Source of the DNA: Gonapodya sp. JEL0774
Lineage: Eukaryota > Monoblepharomycota > Monoblepharidomycetes > Monoblepharidales > Gonapodyaceae
DNA: 64,000 bases
Reading direction: 5' to 3'
Assembly: GCA_027604505.1 (NCBI GenBank)
Contig: JADIIX010000054.1
Span: 82,396 to 146,395, forward strand
Below, in pieces: positions 23,801 to 36,175 of the stretch. The notes beneath the pieces were generated by a model that saw only the letters and a list, made by a program, of their open reading frames with translations, made no database searches and was not told the DNA's origin. A program made the position numbers and the translations under genes. Positions within the stretch are counted from its first letter, which is position 1, and every line of letters begins with the position of its first letter.

Positions 23801-25333
23801 TCTGTCGTAGGAACCCGACGCAGTGCGTGATGCCCTTATCCTCAAATCCTGGGCAGGGGGAGTCCGCCGACCTCCATACGTCCTTGCCGAGTTCGGAGTA
23901 TTGGGTCCCGAGTGGCGTCCTGAGGCAAGTTCTGCGTCTGGGAACGAAGAGACGCGTCTGAGCTCGTCCCCATAGGAAGGTTGTCTTGACGGAACCCGAC
24001 CAGGAAAGTATCCCCGGGGAGAAGCCTGAGGTTGTTGGAACGGTGTTCTCGCACCACCAGGAGGTTGAAAGTGCGGATGATGTTGGATCGAACCACCCTG
24101 ATTAATCGGATTCCTGGGGTCCAAACGGCGCTGCTGATGCTGCAGGAACAACGCCTCACGAACCATCATCTGGTATTCAAGCTGGGAGCTTGGAGAACGG
24201 TGCTGCAGATCATCCACCAGAGTTGACGTCCAGGGAGCCGACCCTCCTCTGCTTAGAAGATCCTGCGACGGCACGCTAGTTTGGATGCCCAACGGCGACC
24301 CCGTCGTCACAACACCAGACCACGTCTCGGGTCTTCTTACCCCGCGATTTGGCGCATTGTTGCTCGAATATCCTAGTCCCGTGGTGTCCCGGGGATCGCT
24401 CGTCAAATGAGTGGGAGCTCGGGGGCCTCCTTGGGAGCCGCTTGGCAACGGGCCCCACGTGCTGGCTTCCATCCCGAATTGGTCGTTGTAAAGGGGAGAT
24501 GGCGTTTCAGATGCAGAGCGTTGGTGGGAAGGACTACTCCATGGGGATCTACCTGCCGTTTGAGACGAAGGATGGAAGCTGGAGTCCCCGTAATGATAGT
24601 TTGCGCGAACATCGACTGAGAGGGTGGAAGGGAGAAGGTGTCGAGCCGACGGCAAAGCGGATGTGAAGGAATCTTGAGATGCACCGGTTGCGGATTGTGG
24701 TACCGTCCGCTGTTCTGGATATCCGTACCCAGCACCCATGGACAAGTATTGTCCATCATCCAAGCCGTATTCGTCAGGAAGCACGCCGTTGTAGTCGTGG
24801 GGCTGAGAGCGAAGATCGGGTATCCTGGATTCTAGTCGCTGCGAAAATTCTGCGGCTCGCGGGTCGCTCACTGGTGTGCCGACTAAGCTCGGTCCCAAGC
24901 TGTCCCTCGAACGTCGTCGCTCCCCATTCCAACCCCGATCAAAACCCAACAGCTGGTCGACGCGCTCATCTGGCATAGATGCGGAGCTTTGTGGCCGCCT
25001 AGTTTCGAATTCGCCGGTGGTGGTGGGAGTGACAGAGCGGCGTGCATGGGCAAGGGCTCCGAGTCCGAGGACAGAGGGGAGGGGAGCAGAATCTGAGGTC
25101 AGCTGGCCTTGTGTGGAAGATGAATACCGAGCCAGTTGATGGAAGGCGTTACTCGATTGTCCGAAAAAAGGGGGAGCCTGTTGTTGTGGTTGTTGTTGCA
25201 AGTTCCAAGGAGAACCGGGATTAGAGTACGGTGGGAGGGGATAATCTGCCGAGTGGAAACCGGAATCCGAAGGCGAGTGTATCTGAGACGCAACCTCTAC
25301 TGGCTGTCTCGCGCGCGGTGTTAAATCCTGCAT
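20832..25333 (-). CDS. Long F-box/leucine-rich-repeat-like protein
   Basis: About 1,000 residues of Ser/Pro/Gly-rich, probably disordered sequence (MQDLTPRARQPVEVA onward) precede a folded end. Near 22,800 the protein reads IRKFLRYVQYTTSDLRSCAL then VNKSFSSAAIPLLWRRV, a typical F-box (C-x-L-V-N-[KR]-x-[FW]...P-x-L-W-R). Leucine-rich repeats follow: LKELTLWCPP, LRSLTLRRCPRIGNGVLNAL, IRVFRIVDCDIGDQGLEIL, LKYILLHDCPEVDDQ, RLRALDLSRTNVSSLEIISK and LDVLNVEGCRSLDVQEVMRM. The expected role is substrate receptor of an SCF ubiquitin ligase, the F-box binding Skp1 and the LRRs binding the target. A more upstream ATG (25480) is open but adds unconvincing residues. The long disordered N-terminus is unusual for FBXL proteins and could be a phosphodegron or scaffold region. 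Confidence 0.78.
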
Positions 25334-25480
25334 TATGTAATCACAAGTGCAAGTCCACTGCTGGCCAATCGGGACAGGCGCAGCCGACCCACACACGCGG
25401 CAGTAGATTGATGCAATTAGTGATCGTGAGAAATTCGCAGCTGATTTGTTTGTTGGGCGGTAGGAGATAAGTCCAACCAC

Positions 25481-26740
25481 GTGCCGATGACGGTTTCGGT
25501 TGGGTAGATATTTTGGGATCCGTCAGCAGAAACAGCAAGGGGAGCAGCGCACTAAATGCCCTTACAAGCGCTTGGCCCATTTGCTGCGCAGCTTTCAGGC
25601 CGAGGACTCAGATCCCTATCGATTTTTCAACAGCTTTGGGTTGGGTGTCATCCAGATACGATTGGAGCAACAAACCCTCACCCAGTCTTGCCAGGATTGA
25701 CCGATATATCGCCCTTAATGCTCCGCAATACCGATAAGCCTACGTTCTCGCTTACAAGCAAATCTAGCCTGTGAGGACAAAAACTGACAATTTGGAGACA
25801 ACGAGTTGCTGGTGCAGGGGAAGCAGATGCCCTCGGACTCTCTGCGTGACTTCAGGGCAGTCCTGAAAACACACGCGATACGCTAAATCCCCTTCAAACT
25901 ATTCTATTTAATCCACTCCTCTGCGCTGGTATTCTTGGTGATATGAGCAAGATTCATATGTACTATGTAGTATAATTGGATACCTTGTCAAACCCTGTGG
26001 TCTCCTTTCATTTTTCCTAATCGGGGAAAGGGTACTTTCCCTTAGCGTTTCTCCAGCTCTGCATTATTGTGTCTCCGTTTGACTGACTAAAACTCGACGT
26101 TGTGTTTTGTGCAAACTCGCCGGTGCCCAGCCGTCAAGCGGGGGTCACAATGACAAGTGATGAGATGACACAAGCCCCGACAAACAAACACGAACATCCA
26201 AATCACCATGTAATGATCTTCAACTTGTCACAGGGCTTCTCCTCTACTGTTGCCTGCAGACATCAGGGATGATTACTCGAGGACAAATCGCCCAGTGACG
26301 GATGCACAACAGAACTGGCGGAAACAAGATTTCATGCCTTATTTGATGCCAGTGGTGAGGTGTGCATATGGGCAAGGCGAGTCCTCAAAGCAGACTGTTT
26401 GTGTTATGATTGCCATCGAATAGGAAACACGTGTTTGAACATGCGAACCTGATGGCAGAATCAAATCAATCAAGGGCAAGAGCTCACGCTAGATCCGTTT
26501 CTCATTTTCTGAGGCGGTTCTTGTCGGGGGGCCGGTTATTGGCATGTCAACCCTCCTCCAACAGTCAGAATGATTAGCCGAGGAGCGCGATAAGTGATCC
26601 ATTTATGTTCATTAGAAAGGGTTCGAAAGAGGAATGCAGTGATAATTATACAAATAAAGACGTTCAGAATCGGTCATTTCCAGCCGACTCCGAAGACCGT
26701 TATTCTTGAATTCTCAACCAAATAACCAACTCAACTGCGA
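25481..26740. other. Large intergenic region between divergent genes
   Basis: About 1.26 kb between the divergent F-box/LRR and epoxide hydrolase genes, so it should contain both promoters. Stop-rich on both strands from about 25,780 on. No tRNA cloverleaf, repeat or conserved frame was recognised. Confidence 0.45.
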
Positions 26741-28023
26741 ATGGATCCACAAAATCCAGCCTCGTTCCGGCATCGCCGCGCTGATGTGAATGGCATTACC
26801 ATGCACTTTGTAGACGAGGGGAAAGGGAAACCACTGATCCTGGTTCACGGATTCCCAGATTTGTGAGTACTTTGCATCCTCAGATACGTTTCATTTCTCA
26901 CAAAGCGTTTAAAAACATTCCCGTGGGACCAGATGGTACGGATGGCGCTATCAAGTACGCCCATTGGTTGAAGCCGGATTCCGAGTAATCGTCCCTACTT
27001 TGAGGGGATACGGAAGCTCTACCATGGAGGTTGCCAAAGAGTTTTCACCACTCTCAACCCGTCGGAAGTACGCTCTCAAGAACATCTGCCAGGACCTCCT
27101 GGAGTTGATGGACTTCTGCGAGATCCGAACCGCCACCTTTATCGGACACGACTGGGGAGCCGCAGTCGTTTGGCGTATGGGATTGCACTTCCCACACGTT
27201 GTGGAGGCTATTTGTGCCATAAATGTCGCCTACACCCCGCCATCTGACTACTTCCCGACTCGTGATGAAGTCCTTGCTGTGGCACCGCAAGCTGCTTATC
27301 AGTACTACTTCATGACGGACAGAGCCGAAGATACTTTGGTACGTATTTGGAGGGGTGCCATAAAGTGGTCGTGTTGTCTGAGTCAGGATCATGGTGTTAC
27401 CTTTCAGAACAAGGACATTGAACTGAGCCTGCGGTGTTTGTTGCGAAGTGGTGGGAACAAGGCGGAGCGACTGACGTTCAACCCGTTCAAAGATCCCTTG
27501 ACATTTGAGACGTGAGCAAATTGCTTCGTTTGGGTTTCGCAATTCACAGGTACTCACATGTTTATCCAAAGCATCCCCAAAGATCTCACGCCACTACAGA
27601 CAATGTCCCAACGGGAGTACACCTACTATGTGGATACCTTCACACAGAGTACATTCAATGGACCCCTAAACTGGTATCGAAATCGTTGGTTCAACTTTGA
27701 GGACGAACTCGGCAAGGACAAGATATTGAAGATGCCAATCCTCTTTGTACGTTCCATTCGCTGAGATGGATTCCAATACGTCACCGTTTTACCCCCGTCC
27801 TGAATGTTAGATTTACGGAGAGAAAGACCCAGTATTCAGACCTTCATCCCTTCCAACGATGAGGGAGTGTCTCCCATCATTCACAGTCAAATCGGTACCC
27901 AACAGTGGTCACTGGACGCAAGCAGAGTATCCTGACCAGGTGAACTCCCATCTCCTCAGCTGGCTCTCCACATTGAAGCCTAGGGAGGCGCCGAAGCCCT
28001 GGGATTCACCAGCGAAGCTTTAG
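26741..28023 (+). CDS. Soluble epoxide hydrolase (alpha/beta hydrolase fold)
   Basis: Five exons (26741-26862, 26933-27338, 27408-27511, 27572-27746, 27811-28023) sum to 1,020 nt, a 339-residue protein, the usual family size. LILVHGFPDLWYGWRYQV holds the HGFP oxyanion motif and the following W. FIGHDWGAAVVWRMG holds the nucleophilic Asp of the G-H-D-W-G elbow. Tyrosines that may activate the epoxide are in the cap (AAYQYYFM and TQSTFNGPLNWYRNRW). IYGEKDPVF supplies the acid and PNSGHWTQAEYPDQV the catalytic His. It should open epoxides to vicinal diols via a covalent ester, in detoxification or lipid-epoxide metabolism. Cytosolic, no signal peptide. It converges on COG3, with 73 bp between the stops. 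Confidence 0.93.
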
Positions 28024-28096
28024 AAATCTTCGATGTAATGGTATCAACTCTGGTACAATCGGAACATGCAACTCCGTTATACACTTTATGGTACAA

Positions 28097-31000
28097 TCAT
28101 CGTGGAGACGAATCTCCAACAGCGGTATTCGTGAGTCCGGCCACCTCAATATGGCGTGTCAACCCAACAATGAAATCCTCCATCTCCTTGGGCCGAAGAA
28201 TTTTGCCGTCGAGAAGTGGTTCACCCTTGTACTCCGCTTCAACTGTCGAGTGAAATGCTCGATAGCTCTCCAAAGTAGAGTTCTGCTCATGAGTGACTTT
28301 ACATGCTCCTGTGCAACTAGGCCTGTACACTAAGTTACAAAACTCACCCTGATGACCCGAATGATGACAGATTCCGTTCTTCGGTCTCCAAGCATCTCGT
28401 CCAGTCTTTGCACAGATCCAACAAGCCGTACACTCACTGCCTCCCGGAAAGAATCGTAAGCGTAAAGTACATGTGACGGCTGAGCATATATCTGATCCTT
28501 CAGCGATCCTGATGGCGTCGAGGATGTAATGCTGGATGATCCGAGCTTAAAAGCTGCTGCCTGGATACAAAACGAAGAAGAAATCAGTGATGGTTCGAGA
28601 GTATTTACAACTCGTAGAATAAGAACCTTGGCAAGGAAACTTTGCAGTGGCTCCACACACGCAGTGGTTGTTTCGACGACGAAATTTTCTGATACGCGCT
28701 TCAATTCTTGGTCGAGGTTCTGCATAGTTTATCAGTGATATCAGCTAGTGATGGTGAAACACAGAACTGCATGGGCATACCTGTCGGGCATTGGAGTAGC
28801 TCTCGATCACCTTTATATTGGCACCAAATGAATAAAACGTTTTGGGATCAAGGAGGAGCATCAGAGCGTCTGGAAGAAGGCTACGTAAAAATGGTAAAGC
28901 AAGGAGGATCAATATCAAGCACGCACCTCTCACAGACCCAACATCAAGGTGGTCCTCCCTCCGGATAAGAGTGGCATCAAAGGTTACAGTTTGCTCCCGA
29001 AGAGTGAGCAGGTTCTTAATGAGAAACAGTTCGGCATCTTGCCTCGACTGCAAGATTGTGTCAATCACTGCAGGGCATCGCCAAGCTCACAATCGATCTT
29101 CACCTTTCGCATCAGGATGTTGGAAGCTGCTACAAGACTCTTACGACATAAATCCACAGCTTCTTGAGCAATGTCCTCGAACACCGCGGACTATGTCATA
29201 ATGTGCTGCAGATGAGTTCATCAGTCCGCAACTGAGTACCCAGAACGAACCTGAAGACTCCTGTAAAGCCTTCCTAGAATGTAGATTGTTCTCTGAACTG
29301 TTGGGTACCAATCTCCACCACCATAAACCATCATTTTGCCACCGAGGGATGTGAATCCTGCGCTGCTGCCCCGCTTTGAAATAGACATTGAATCTCTTCG
29401 TCCACTATGTTCCAAAGCTTCAGCTTCAGCTTCAGCTGCATTCCGAGCTTCTTTTATTTCTTGTTCAATGTGGTCCTCCTCAACTGTAATGGTGGCCGGT
29501 GCTCCCTTTGTGGAATTCCCGGGCAGTTCGGCCTTTGGAGCAGAAAATGAAGAGCGAACAGATGGGAGGAGGACCATCGGATGAGGATTGTTTACTGAAA
29601 TGATGCAGGAGCGAAATCATCGGGATAACTCCTAACTTGCGACAATACAGGAGCTCCTCACACTTTCTTGCTTTGACGAACACTTCGAGCTCCGCTTCTC
29701 TCGGTTCGTACCCTTCAATTTCCTTGCGAATGAACTCCTGTGCCCTGAAAGTTAACCTTGCTTGTGCATCTTCGAGCATTCTCAACGCTGCCTCTTTAAC
29801 GGCCCCTCTGCCCGACTCGTCGTCCTCGTCCTCGTCCTCGTCCTCACCAACGCCTTCATCGGACTCAGTGGCGGGTTTTGATCCAAGAATAAGTTCAGAA
29901 GGGCTTGAAGATGCGATAGACGAAAGGAGCAGGCACAGGTCCGAGAGGTGATCTATGCGTGTCTCGACGATTATTAATGCGCGTAGAGAATCGCAAATAG
30001 GGGCAGTTACGGAATCCAAAAATGTTCTTGGAGTCCGTATTCAAACGCTCATCAGTGTCAAACTGTGCGGTTCCCTTGCGAGGCTTATATCAAGCTCACC
30101 TTAGTTCCACACTCCCGACGGAAAAAAATTGTAGGAACAGTGAATACTCCTCTGAGCAGACATGTGATACATAGGCGAACCCCGTTCTTGCCTTGGCCAG
30201 CGGGAACACGAGAACAAATAACAGGTGTTCAGCTCTCGTCTTCCAAACCCCAATGTGAGATTACCGCCTTACTGACCATTCCCACTATGTCACCTACAAC
30301 AACTGGCATTGTAGGTTTTGGTCCGGAATCAAGTCCACTGGGAGTCGGCGGTGGCAATACCTTTTTCACACCACCCGAGATCTCCATCTCCATGATAGCG
30401 GATTGAAGCCGTGGGTTTACCAACATCGCACGTGCAGAGAAGTAAGCAGAGTAGCACTCCCGAAGGAGGGAGAGATACCTAAAATTACGTTGATCGCGCC
30501 CACTTCTAGTAACACACTTTTTGTTCCGAACAACTCACTCTCGATTAGACGGAGCCCTCCTCTCCAGTTCCTTCAGCAGTGGTGTCAATCGTACTGCTGC
30601 TGCCCTGAACTTGAGGAACACTTGCACGTCCTGGGACGGCCCCGTTTCACTCCCATTGCGGATGGTTGGCGACGGTTTCTTGTCAGAAAGAAGCGATGCT
30701 CGCGGACCATCTCCTATTGAGAGTTGTTGAATTTCAGAGACGAATTGCAGTTTTATTAGGGACATGGAGCGTGTGAGGCATTGGCGAAATCGGAGGCGAT
30801 ACAAGTCCGCATCAAGGTAGTTGGGCTTATGATCGCTGTGACTTAGATGCATCAAAAGAGAGCAAGAGACAAATACATACATGTGATTCCATGAACGCCA
30901 GACATTCGTCCAACCTTTCCAACATTGCGAGGAAACCGGGTGCACCTCCTTCAACAGAGGCTGACGGGACATTCGGAGAGCCACTATTCCTCGCTACTTC

Positions 31001-32109
31001 CACCGAAGGACTTTCTGGAGTAGATTCAATCCTCTTAAGCTGTTGTTGAGCAAGAGATGGTCTCGGCCGCGAGTACCCAAACACGGGACTCGAAAAAATG
31101 TCCCCAGACATGGAGAGCTGTCGCGAGATGACCTCCAGGTCGTCGAAATACCTCAACCGATCCCGGATTTCCCGTTCAACCTCTGAAAGCTCAGTTTGCT
31201 CTTCGAGAAGGCGCTCGCATGCCTGTTGGAGAGCCTGTGTCTTGGACTGCACCGAAATGTAGTTGGACGAGAGTTGGTTGAGGATAGTGGTGGTGTGGGC
31301 GAGATTGGAGAGAATGTCGTTGCAGGTAGAAAGGTAGAGGTTGAGGGTGGCGAGGTGGGATCTGTAAGAATGAGAGGAAGTGTGGTTGACAACTGTGGAC
31401 TCAAAGGGGAAGTGATTGTTTCCAACAGTACTCACCGGTAAACGTCATCCTGACCTTTCTCCATTTCCGCTTCAATATTTGCAAACCATGACAGAAACTG
31501 TTGCGTGTTCTCAATCGGTACCGACGTCGCGAGGAACTCCGCATTTCCAGATCCCAGCAGTTTATTTTCGTCCGGCCCGTTCGAGTCCAATACGGACGGA
31601 TTGGAATTTTCCAGTTTCCACCCCAAACCAATTATGCTTTGGAGGGCTGAATCGGGAACCAAAGATGGTCGGGGTGCGTGGGGTGTATCGCGAAGTGGGG
31701 ATATCGGAAGGGATGTTACAGAGTCCCCAAGGTCCGTCCGACGGGGGAGCTCCTGTTGCGATTCAAGCGAGTCATCGATCACTGTAGGCGTAGTGAACTT
31801 GTGAGAAGGAAAACAGGGGTCCCGGTTCGAACGAATCGGGAGATTTTCGGACGTGGGGTGTAGTATTCAGAGTACATTACATTCATCAACGGGTTCTGAC
31901 CGCACGTGCAGGCAAAGAAACGCATGGTTGCACACCTTTTCAGGTAAGGGAAGATCCTGACACGCTGTTTGAACATCTGAGATGGAGAGTTTCATTTGTT
32001 CGGTGAGCTCCACAAGTGATTCCCAGTTGAGAGGCCTCTTGGGCTGGGTCGATCCGGAGACCGGAGCCGCGGGAGTCTGCACAGCAGATCCACTTGCTGA
32101 AGAAGCCAT
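28097..32109 (-). CDS. COG3: Conserved oligomeric Golgi complex subunit 3 (Sec34)
   Basis: A first exon (MASSASGSAVQTPAAP... NWESLVELTEQMKLSISDVQ) splices to the Sec34 core: QQFLSWFANIEAEMEKGQDD, YRSHLATLNLYLSTCNDIL, VQSKTQALQQACERLLEEQ, RLRYFDDLEVISRQLS, then AMLERLDECLAFMESH and PNYLDADLYRLRFRQCLTRS. This is the order of the COG3 N-terminal helical bundle. Later exons give VTAPICDSLRALIIVETRID and a C-terminal helical part ending LTRHIEVAGLTNTAVGDSS. COG3 is an essential lobe-A subunit of the COG tethering complex, which controls retrograde intra-Golgi vesicle traffic and glycosylation. The first-exon join (donor AAAAG/GTGTGC) is plausible but not confirmed. Several exons in the 3' half are approximate. 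Confidence 0.85.
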
Positions 32110-32237
32110 AGCCGCCGGGAGCAGGGTTGAACGAGTTCGATTGTCTCACAATTGTATTGGGTTCATGCACACCTCTGAGTAATCTGCTATATAATGCAAC
32201 GAAGAAACGGTACAACAACAACTTACACATAATACAC

Positions 32238-34389
32238 TTAGAAATAATTGTGCAAGGAAGTCCCAACACATAAGTCCTTGGCACCTCCCACAGCCAACAC
32301 TGGGCTTACCATGGTGTACCTCCTCCCACCCTCCCCTTCAAAATAATCTCCTCCCTCTGATTGTCCATGGTCGCCTTCCCCGCTCGATTCTGCAGTCCGT
32401 GCCACTTTCCAGCGACCACCCACACACTCTTGCGACCGCCTCTCCATCCCAATGCCGTCCACATCACAATGTTCAAAAACCCGCAGCCACCATCGCCCAT
32501 CAGGATCCACAGCTTGGAGCACGCCATCCTCATTATCGCACCACGCGTCCCGCAGCACCTCTGCCCACCTCTCCACCGACTTCACATCATGGCAGCATTC
32601 TACATACCCACCCACAAGCTGCGCCATCTCGTCGGCGAGAGTTTCCATACCCGGGTGAAGCGACGATGCGACTCGGCCCAGCCGGCGCAGGGAAGTGGTG
32701 TCCGAGTCGTGGAGCAGGACGAGTGGGATGCCAAGGAGGGGGGGAAACATGGGAGATAAAGGTGTTGTCGGTGTGCCGGAGAGGAGTGACGTGACGCAGA
32801 GGTGGAGAGCGGACAAGAGACGGGGAGATGAGGAAGATGGGGCTGGTGCTGAAGGCAGAGTTGATATTGGGTTGTGGTAGAAGTCCGCGGACGGTCGGGA
32901 AAAGAGCAAAGTCAGAGTAGAGCGCAGGCGGGATACGAACTGGTCAGCCTTGAGATTCCAAAGAAAAGGTGAGCGAATGAGTGAATTGCCGAAGTCGCAA
33001 AACACGACTCCAAGGCGATACGAATAGATAAACCCAACTCACAAACTCCAAAAATTGTTTCGTCCTCTTCACACCCCCCAACGATCCCCCTTCCACCTCC
33101 AGTGCCAGTTCCCATTCCCGTCGTTGTGTGGCACACCAATCAACGAGACTCCCAATCGCAGCGGGCTCGTCCCTCTCGGTTCTCTTTCGTGGCTGTGAGT
33201 GCGTGGACGATGGCGTGTGCGGGCCGGTCGAAGCCGGCAGGGTGTGTGAGGGGAAGACGAGCAGGGAGTTGAAAGTGGAGTTGGAACAGTCATCGAGGAG
33301 GGCTTTGGTATAGGGTTACGGGACGAAAGAATGGACAAAGAGTACAAACCTCGAATGAGGGAACGACGAACGGTGAGAAAACGTGCTGCCCACTCACACA
33401 ATGTATCCGCCATGGCCAGCACTCCGTCGAAATCACCAAGCAAGTCCGAATGATGTTCGTCGTTATGACACATGTTTGCGAGGGATAGGCTGCGATGGTA
33501 CTCTGCCAACGCCTGTGCTAAGAGTGGGCCCAGATGTGGGGAGAGTGGCAAGGCGAGGTGCTCTCTCCATGTGAGGAGTGCGAGCGTGACGATGCGGTGC
33601 ACGTCGCTGCGATCGCTTCGTGCCACACGAACCCACGACCGGTCAAAGTAGACAAACGAACGTTGTAAGATTTCCATCTGCTTGCGGAAGAGGCGCCAGT
33701 AAAAAGCGTAAAGGGGGAGCAATCGGGTGGGCGGCTTGGACGAACATGGTTGACCGGAAATGATGCTGGGTAAAGAAGGGACACCATGGAGAGGAAACGA
33801 CATAAGAAGTGGCTCCTGTTTCGATTTGGAAGAACGACAATGGGTTGTTATCATTGGGGAGTACTGATTGGAATGGCGAGAGAGTGTTGTGCCAACTGAG
33901 GCGAGCAGGAGCCCCCGAATGCGAATTACATGGTCCTGTATAATGTCACGGAGTGCCAAGTAGAATTCGAGCATTCCGTCTGACGCGAGAAGTGCTGGAA
34001 AAAGTGGATATAGCTTGAGCAAGGCTAAGCAGAATCATCGCCCATTAAAAAAGGAAAACTTGCATCTTTTCGCACGTGCAGTGCCACATACTGCGTAGAC
34101 TTCACTGGGTAAAATGTGATTGCGCGTGATTCTGGTGAGCATCCAAAACCATCTAGTCGCGCATTGCGTGTGCTCACTTGTATATCGAGTCAATAAACCG
34201 CTGCTGCAATTCTGCACAAGCAAGGTAGTTTATTTTATCGAATTCATCATCGTTCCCGCCTGTATCGTGGCTGGAAACATCGACATCGATAAGATCGCCG
34301 AAGACCTCCTCTTTCGTCAACGCTTCTGGCGGCAACGAGACAGACAGGAAGCTCGCCACGCGGGAGAGTATTCTGTCTGATGTCGGCAT
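32238..34389 (-). CDS. Cullin-repeat protein lacking a cullin C-terminal domain
   Basis: Main exon 33300-34022: FYLALRDIIQDHVIRIRG, LYAFYWRLFRKQMEILQRSF, VYFDRSWVRVARSDRSDVHR and IVTLALLTWREHLALPLS. This matches the cullin N-terminal helical repeat hallmark (F-x-Y-L-[ND]-R-x-[WY]-V ... W-R-E). The 3' exon reads ADQFVSRLRSTLTLLFSRPS, GMETLADEMAQLVGGYVE and VERWAEVLRDAWCDNEDGVL, resembling the last cullin repeat. The gene then ends (stop at 32238). No cullin-homology domain, Rbx-binding WHB segment or neddylation-site motif follows. A first exon, MPTSDRILSRVASFLSVSLP, is tentative; its splice phase to the main exon is unresolved. Possible roles: adaptor-binding decoy, a divergent cullin, or an incomplete model. 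Confidence 0.55.
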
Positions 34390-34557
34390 CGTGAATGGCG
34401 AAAGAGCAAATGCGCGGATTTGTTCGGAAGAGTCAAAAATACTGCAAAAACTCTATTATACTCCCGAAGGTGCATGACCAACCACCGGGCCTGAACCCCG
34501 TCACGTCCGTCACAGAGAACTCGGCACAGAATCTTCCGAACCGTGATTCGATTCGCA

Positions 34558-36001
34558 ATGAAAGAAAGCGTGATTCCGCAGATCCATTTTGCTTACTCAC
34601 CACATCATCTTGTCGAGAATATCGAACCACATATCACGGTGGATTGCATATCAAACTCCACGACGCTCTTCTCTTTGTCACATTCAAACCCAAACTCTAC
34701 ACCACCAGAGCTTGCTGCTGACACGTCAACGGAAATCGTGTTTAAATTTCTGAGAAATTCCGTTGTGGTCGAGAGATTGAAACACACGTTCAATATGGGT
34801 GATCGTGTAACGATCACAAACAACCACTTCGATCAGGGTGGGTAGCCCTTCAATGCATTTAGCCTTCCGACTTTCGAGTGTTTCTTGAGTAGCGCATCTT
34901 TCAACCCATCTTAGATGGCTTATGCGCAGTCACCGCACTTCTCGAACCCCAGTGGGCATTGGAGAATCGCCAGGTCCTCGAGGCCGTGGCAACTGCTGGT
35001 GACTTCTTAAAAGCCATCGGTACTGACAGGTAAGCAAGCCTCGGCTCTGGTTCTGGCTCTCTTTGCTCCCATAGCCGTGTGAACGAGTCACAATCATTTC
35101 GATTCTAGACGAGCCTTAAAAATCTCAATCACCATCGCCACTTGCGCTCGCATCTACCCGTCGCTTGCCACCGCTCCATCTGCTCTACCTCATGACGTGT
35201 TTCTAGGTCCACGGCCCGATGTTGTGGGCAAGCTCTACACATCCTTGTCCCGTCTGCTTCCCGATATGCTCTCCTCGATCGATTCAGACCGGTGGCGGAC
35301 GTATTGGCAGTCCGAAATTGTGACCATTGACGTATGTTGTACCGTTTGATCGCTGCCTGTTGCAAAATGTTACTTTTTCCCAACATTGTTTGATCTGTTG
35401 CACTGACGCAGTCGGTGTCACTGTCGCTTGCTTCCTGCCAAATCTCCCGCCTTCCCCACCTTGACCTTGCCATAATCCATCTCGATTCAGAATTAAACGC
35501 GTTCCAGCCTTGTTATCCTTACACCGTGGCTATAAACTCACACCTTGCTTACGGTGCCAGCAACACTGGTGGATCGCCCGACTGCTATCGAGTTCTGATA
35601 GGTTGGCGGGGCGAGTGGTCACTTTATTATCGGTAAAAAACCTCGTGGCAAGGATGAGATGTGCAGCTCGCCATTTGATTCAATACTCTCGCTTGCACTC
35701 ACCCAGATACGAATCCCGCATCATCCACCACACCACCACACCACTCCCGCGCCTTCCCTTGTGGCCTCTTCGTGACCGTCTCGCCGCACTCGAAACCCTT
35801 GCCTCGGACTCCAGCTCCCTGTCAACCACTGCCCCGTCCACCGCAACCGTCTGGTCGTGCGACGATATCGAGCGTGTCACGCCCGTGCTCCGCGTCTCCG
35901 CGGGGAGATCGAGGCTAACGTGGGACGAGATGTGCAAGGTGGTGGTCGCATTCTTTGAGCAAGAAGGAGCCGGAACGGCAATAGAAGGACTCAAAATGTG
36001 A
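34558..36001 (+). CDS. Uncharacterised protein resembling bacterial DUF6687 family
   Basis: Begins MKESVIPQIHFAYSPHHLVE, then ITVDCISNSTTLFSLSHSN, PPELAADTSTEIVFKFL and RVTITNNHFDQ. After an intron it continues DGLCAVTALLEPQWALENRQ, VLEAVATAGDFLKAIGTDR and RALKISITIATCARIYPSLA, and ends RLTWDEMCKVVVAFFEQEGA...GLKM at 36001. The string of features (VD...LSHW-like, D-x-S-A-E-I, T-N-N-H-F-D-x-D-G-L, A-G-D-F) recalls uncharacterised bacterial proteins grouped as DUF6687; this is from memory, without a search. Conserved H, D and N in NNHFDQDG suggest a metal or ligand site. Upstream is about 150 bp of divergent promoter shared with the cullin-repeat gene. Function unknown. Confidence 0.6.
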
Positions 36002-36175
36002 GACACCTTTACAGGAGCTTATGGCTGTTTACTTTTGAAAATGCAATATAGTTGTACATACAAATTATGCCATACAAGGCTGCGCAAAACAATGCCAAAT
36101 GCGTACTGTTCGTGTACTGGGAGAAGTGCCATCAACCAATGTCCAACTTTGCATGACCCTTCAGACGTGGCTGTC

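Noticed and set aside
23440-23961. 173-codon plus-strand ORF inside the F-box gene
   Set aside because: Shadow of a long low-complexity minus-strand frame; no start context or motif.
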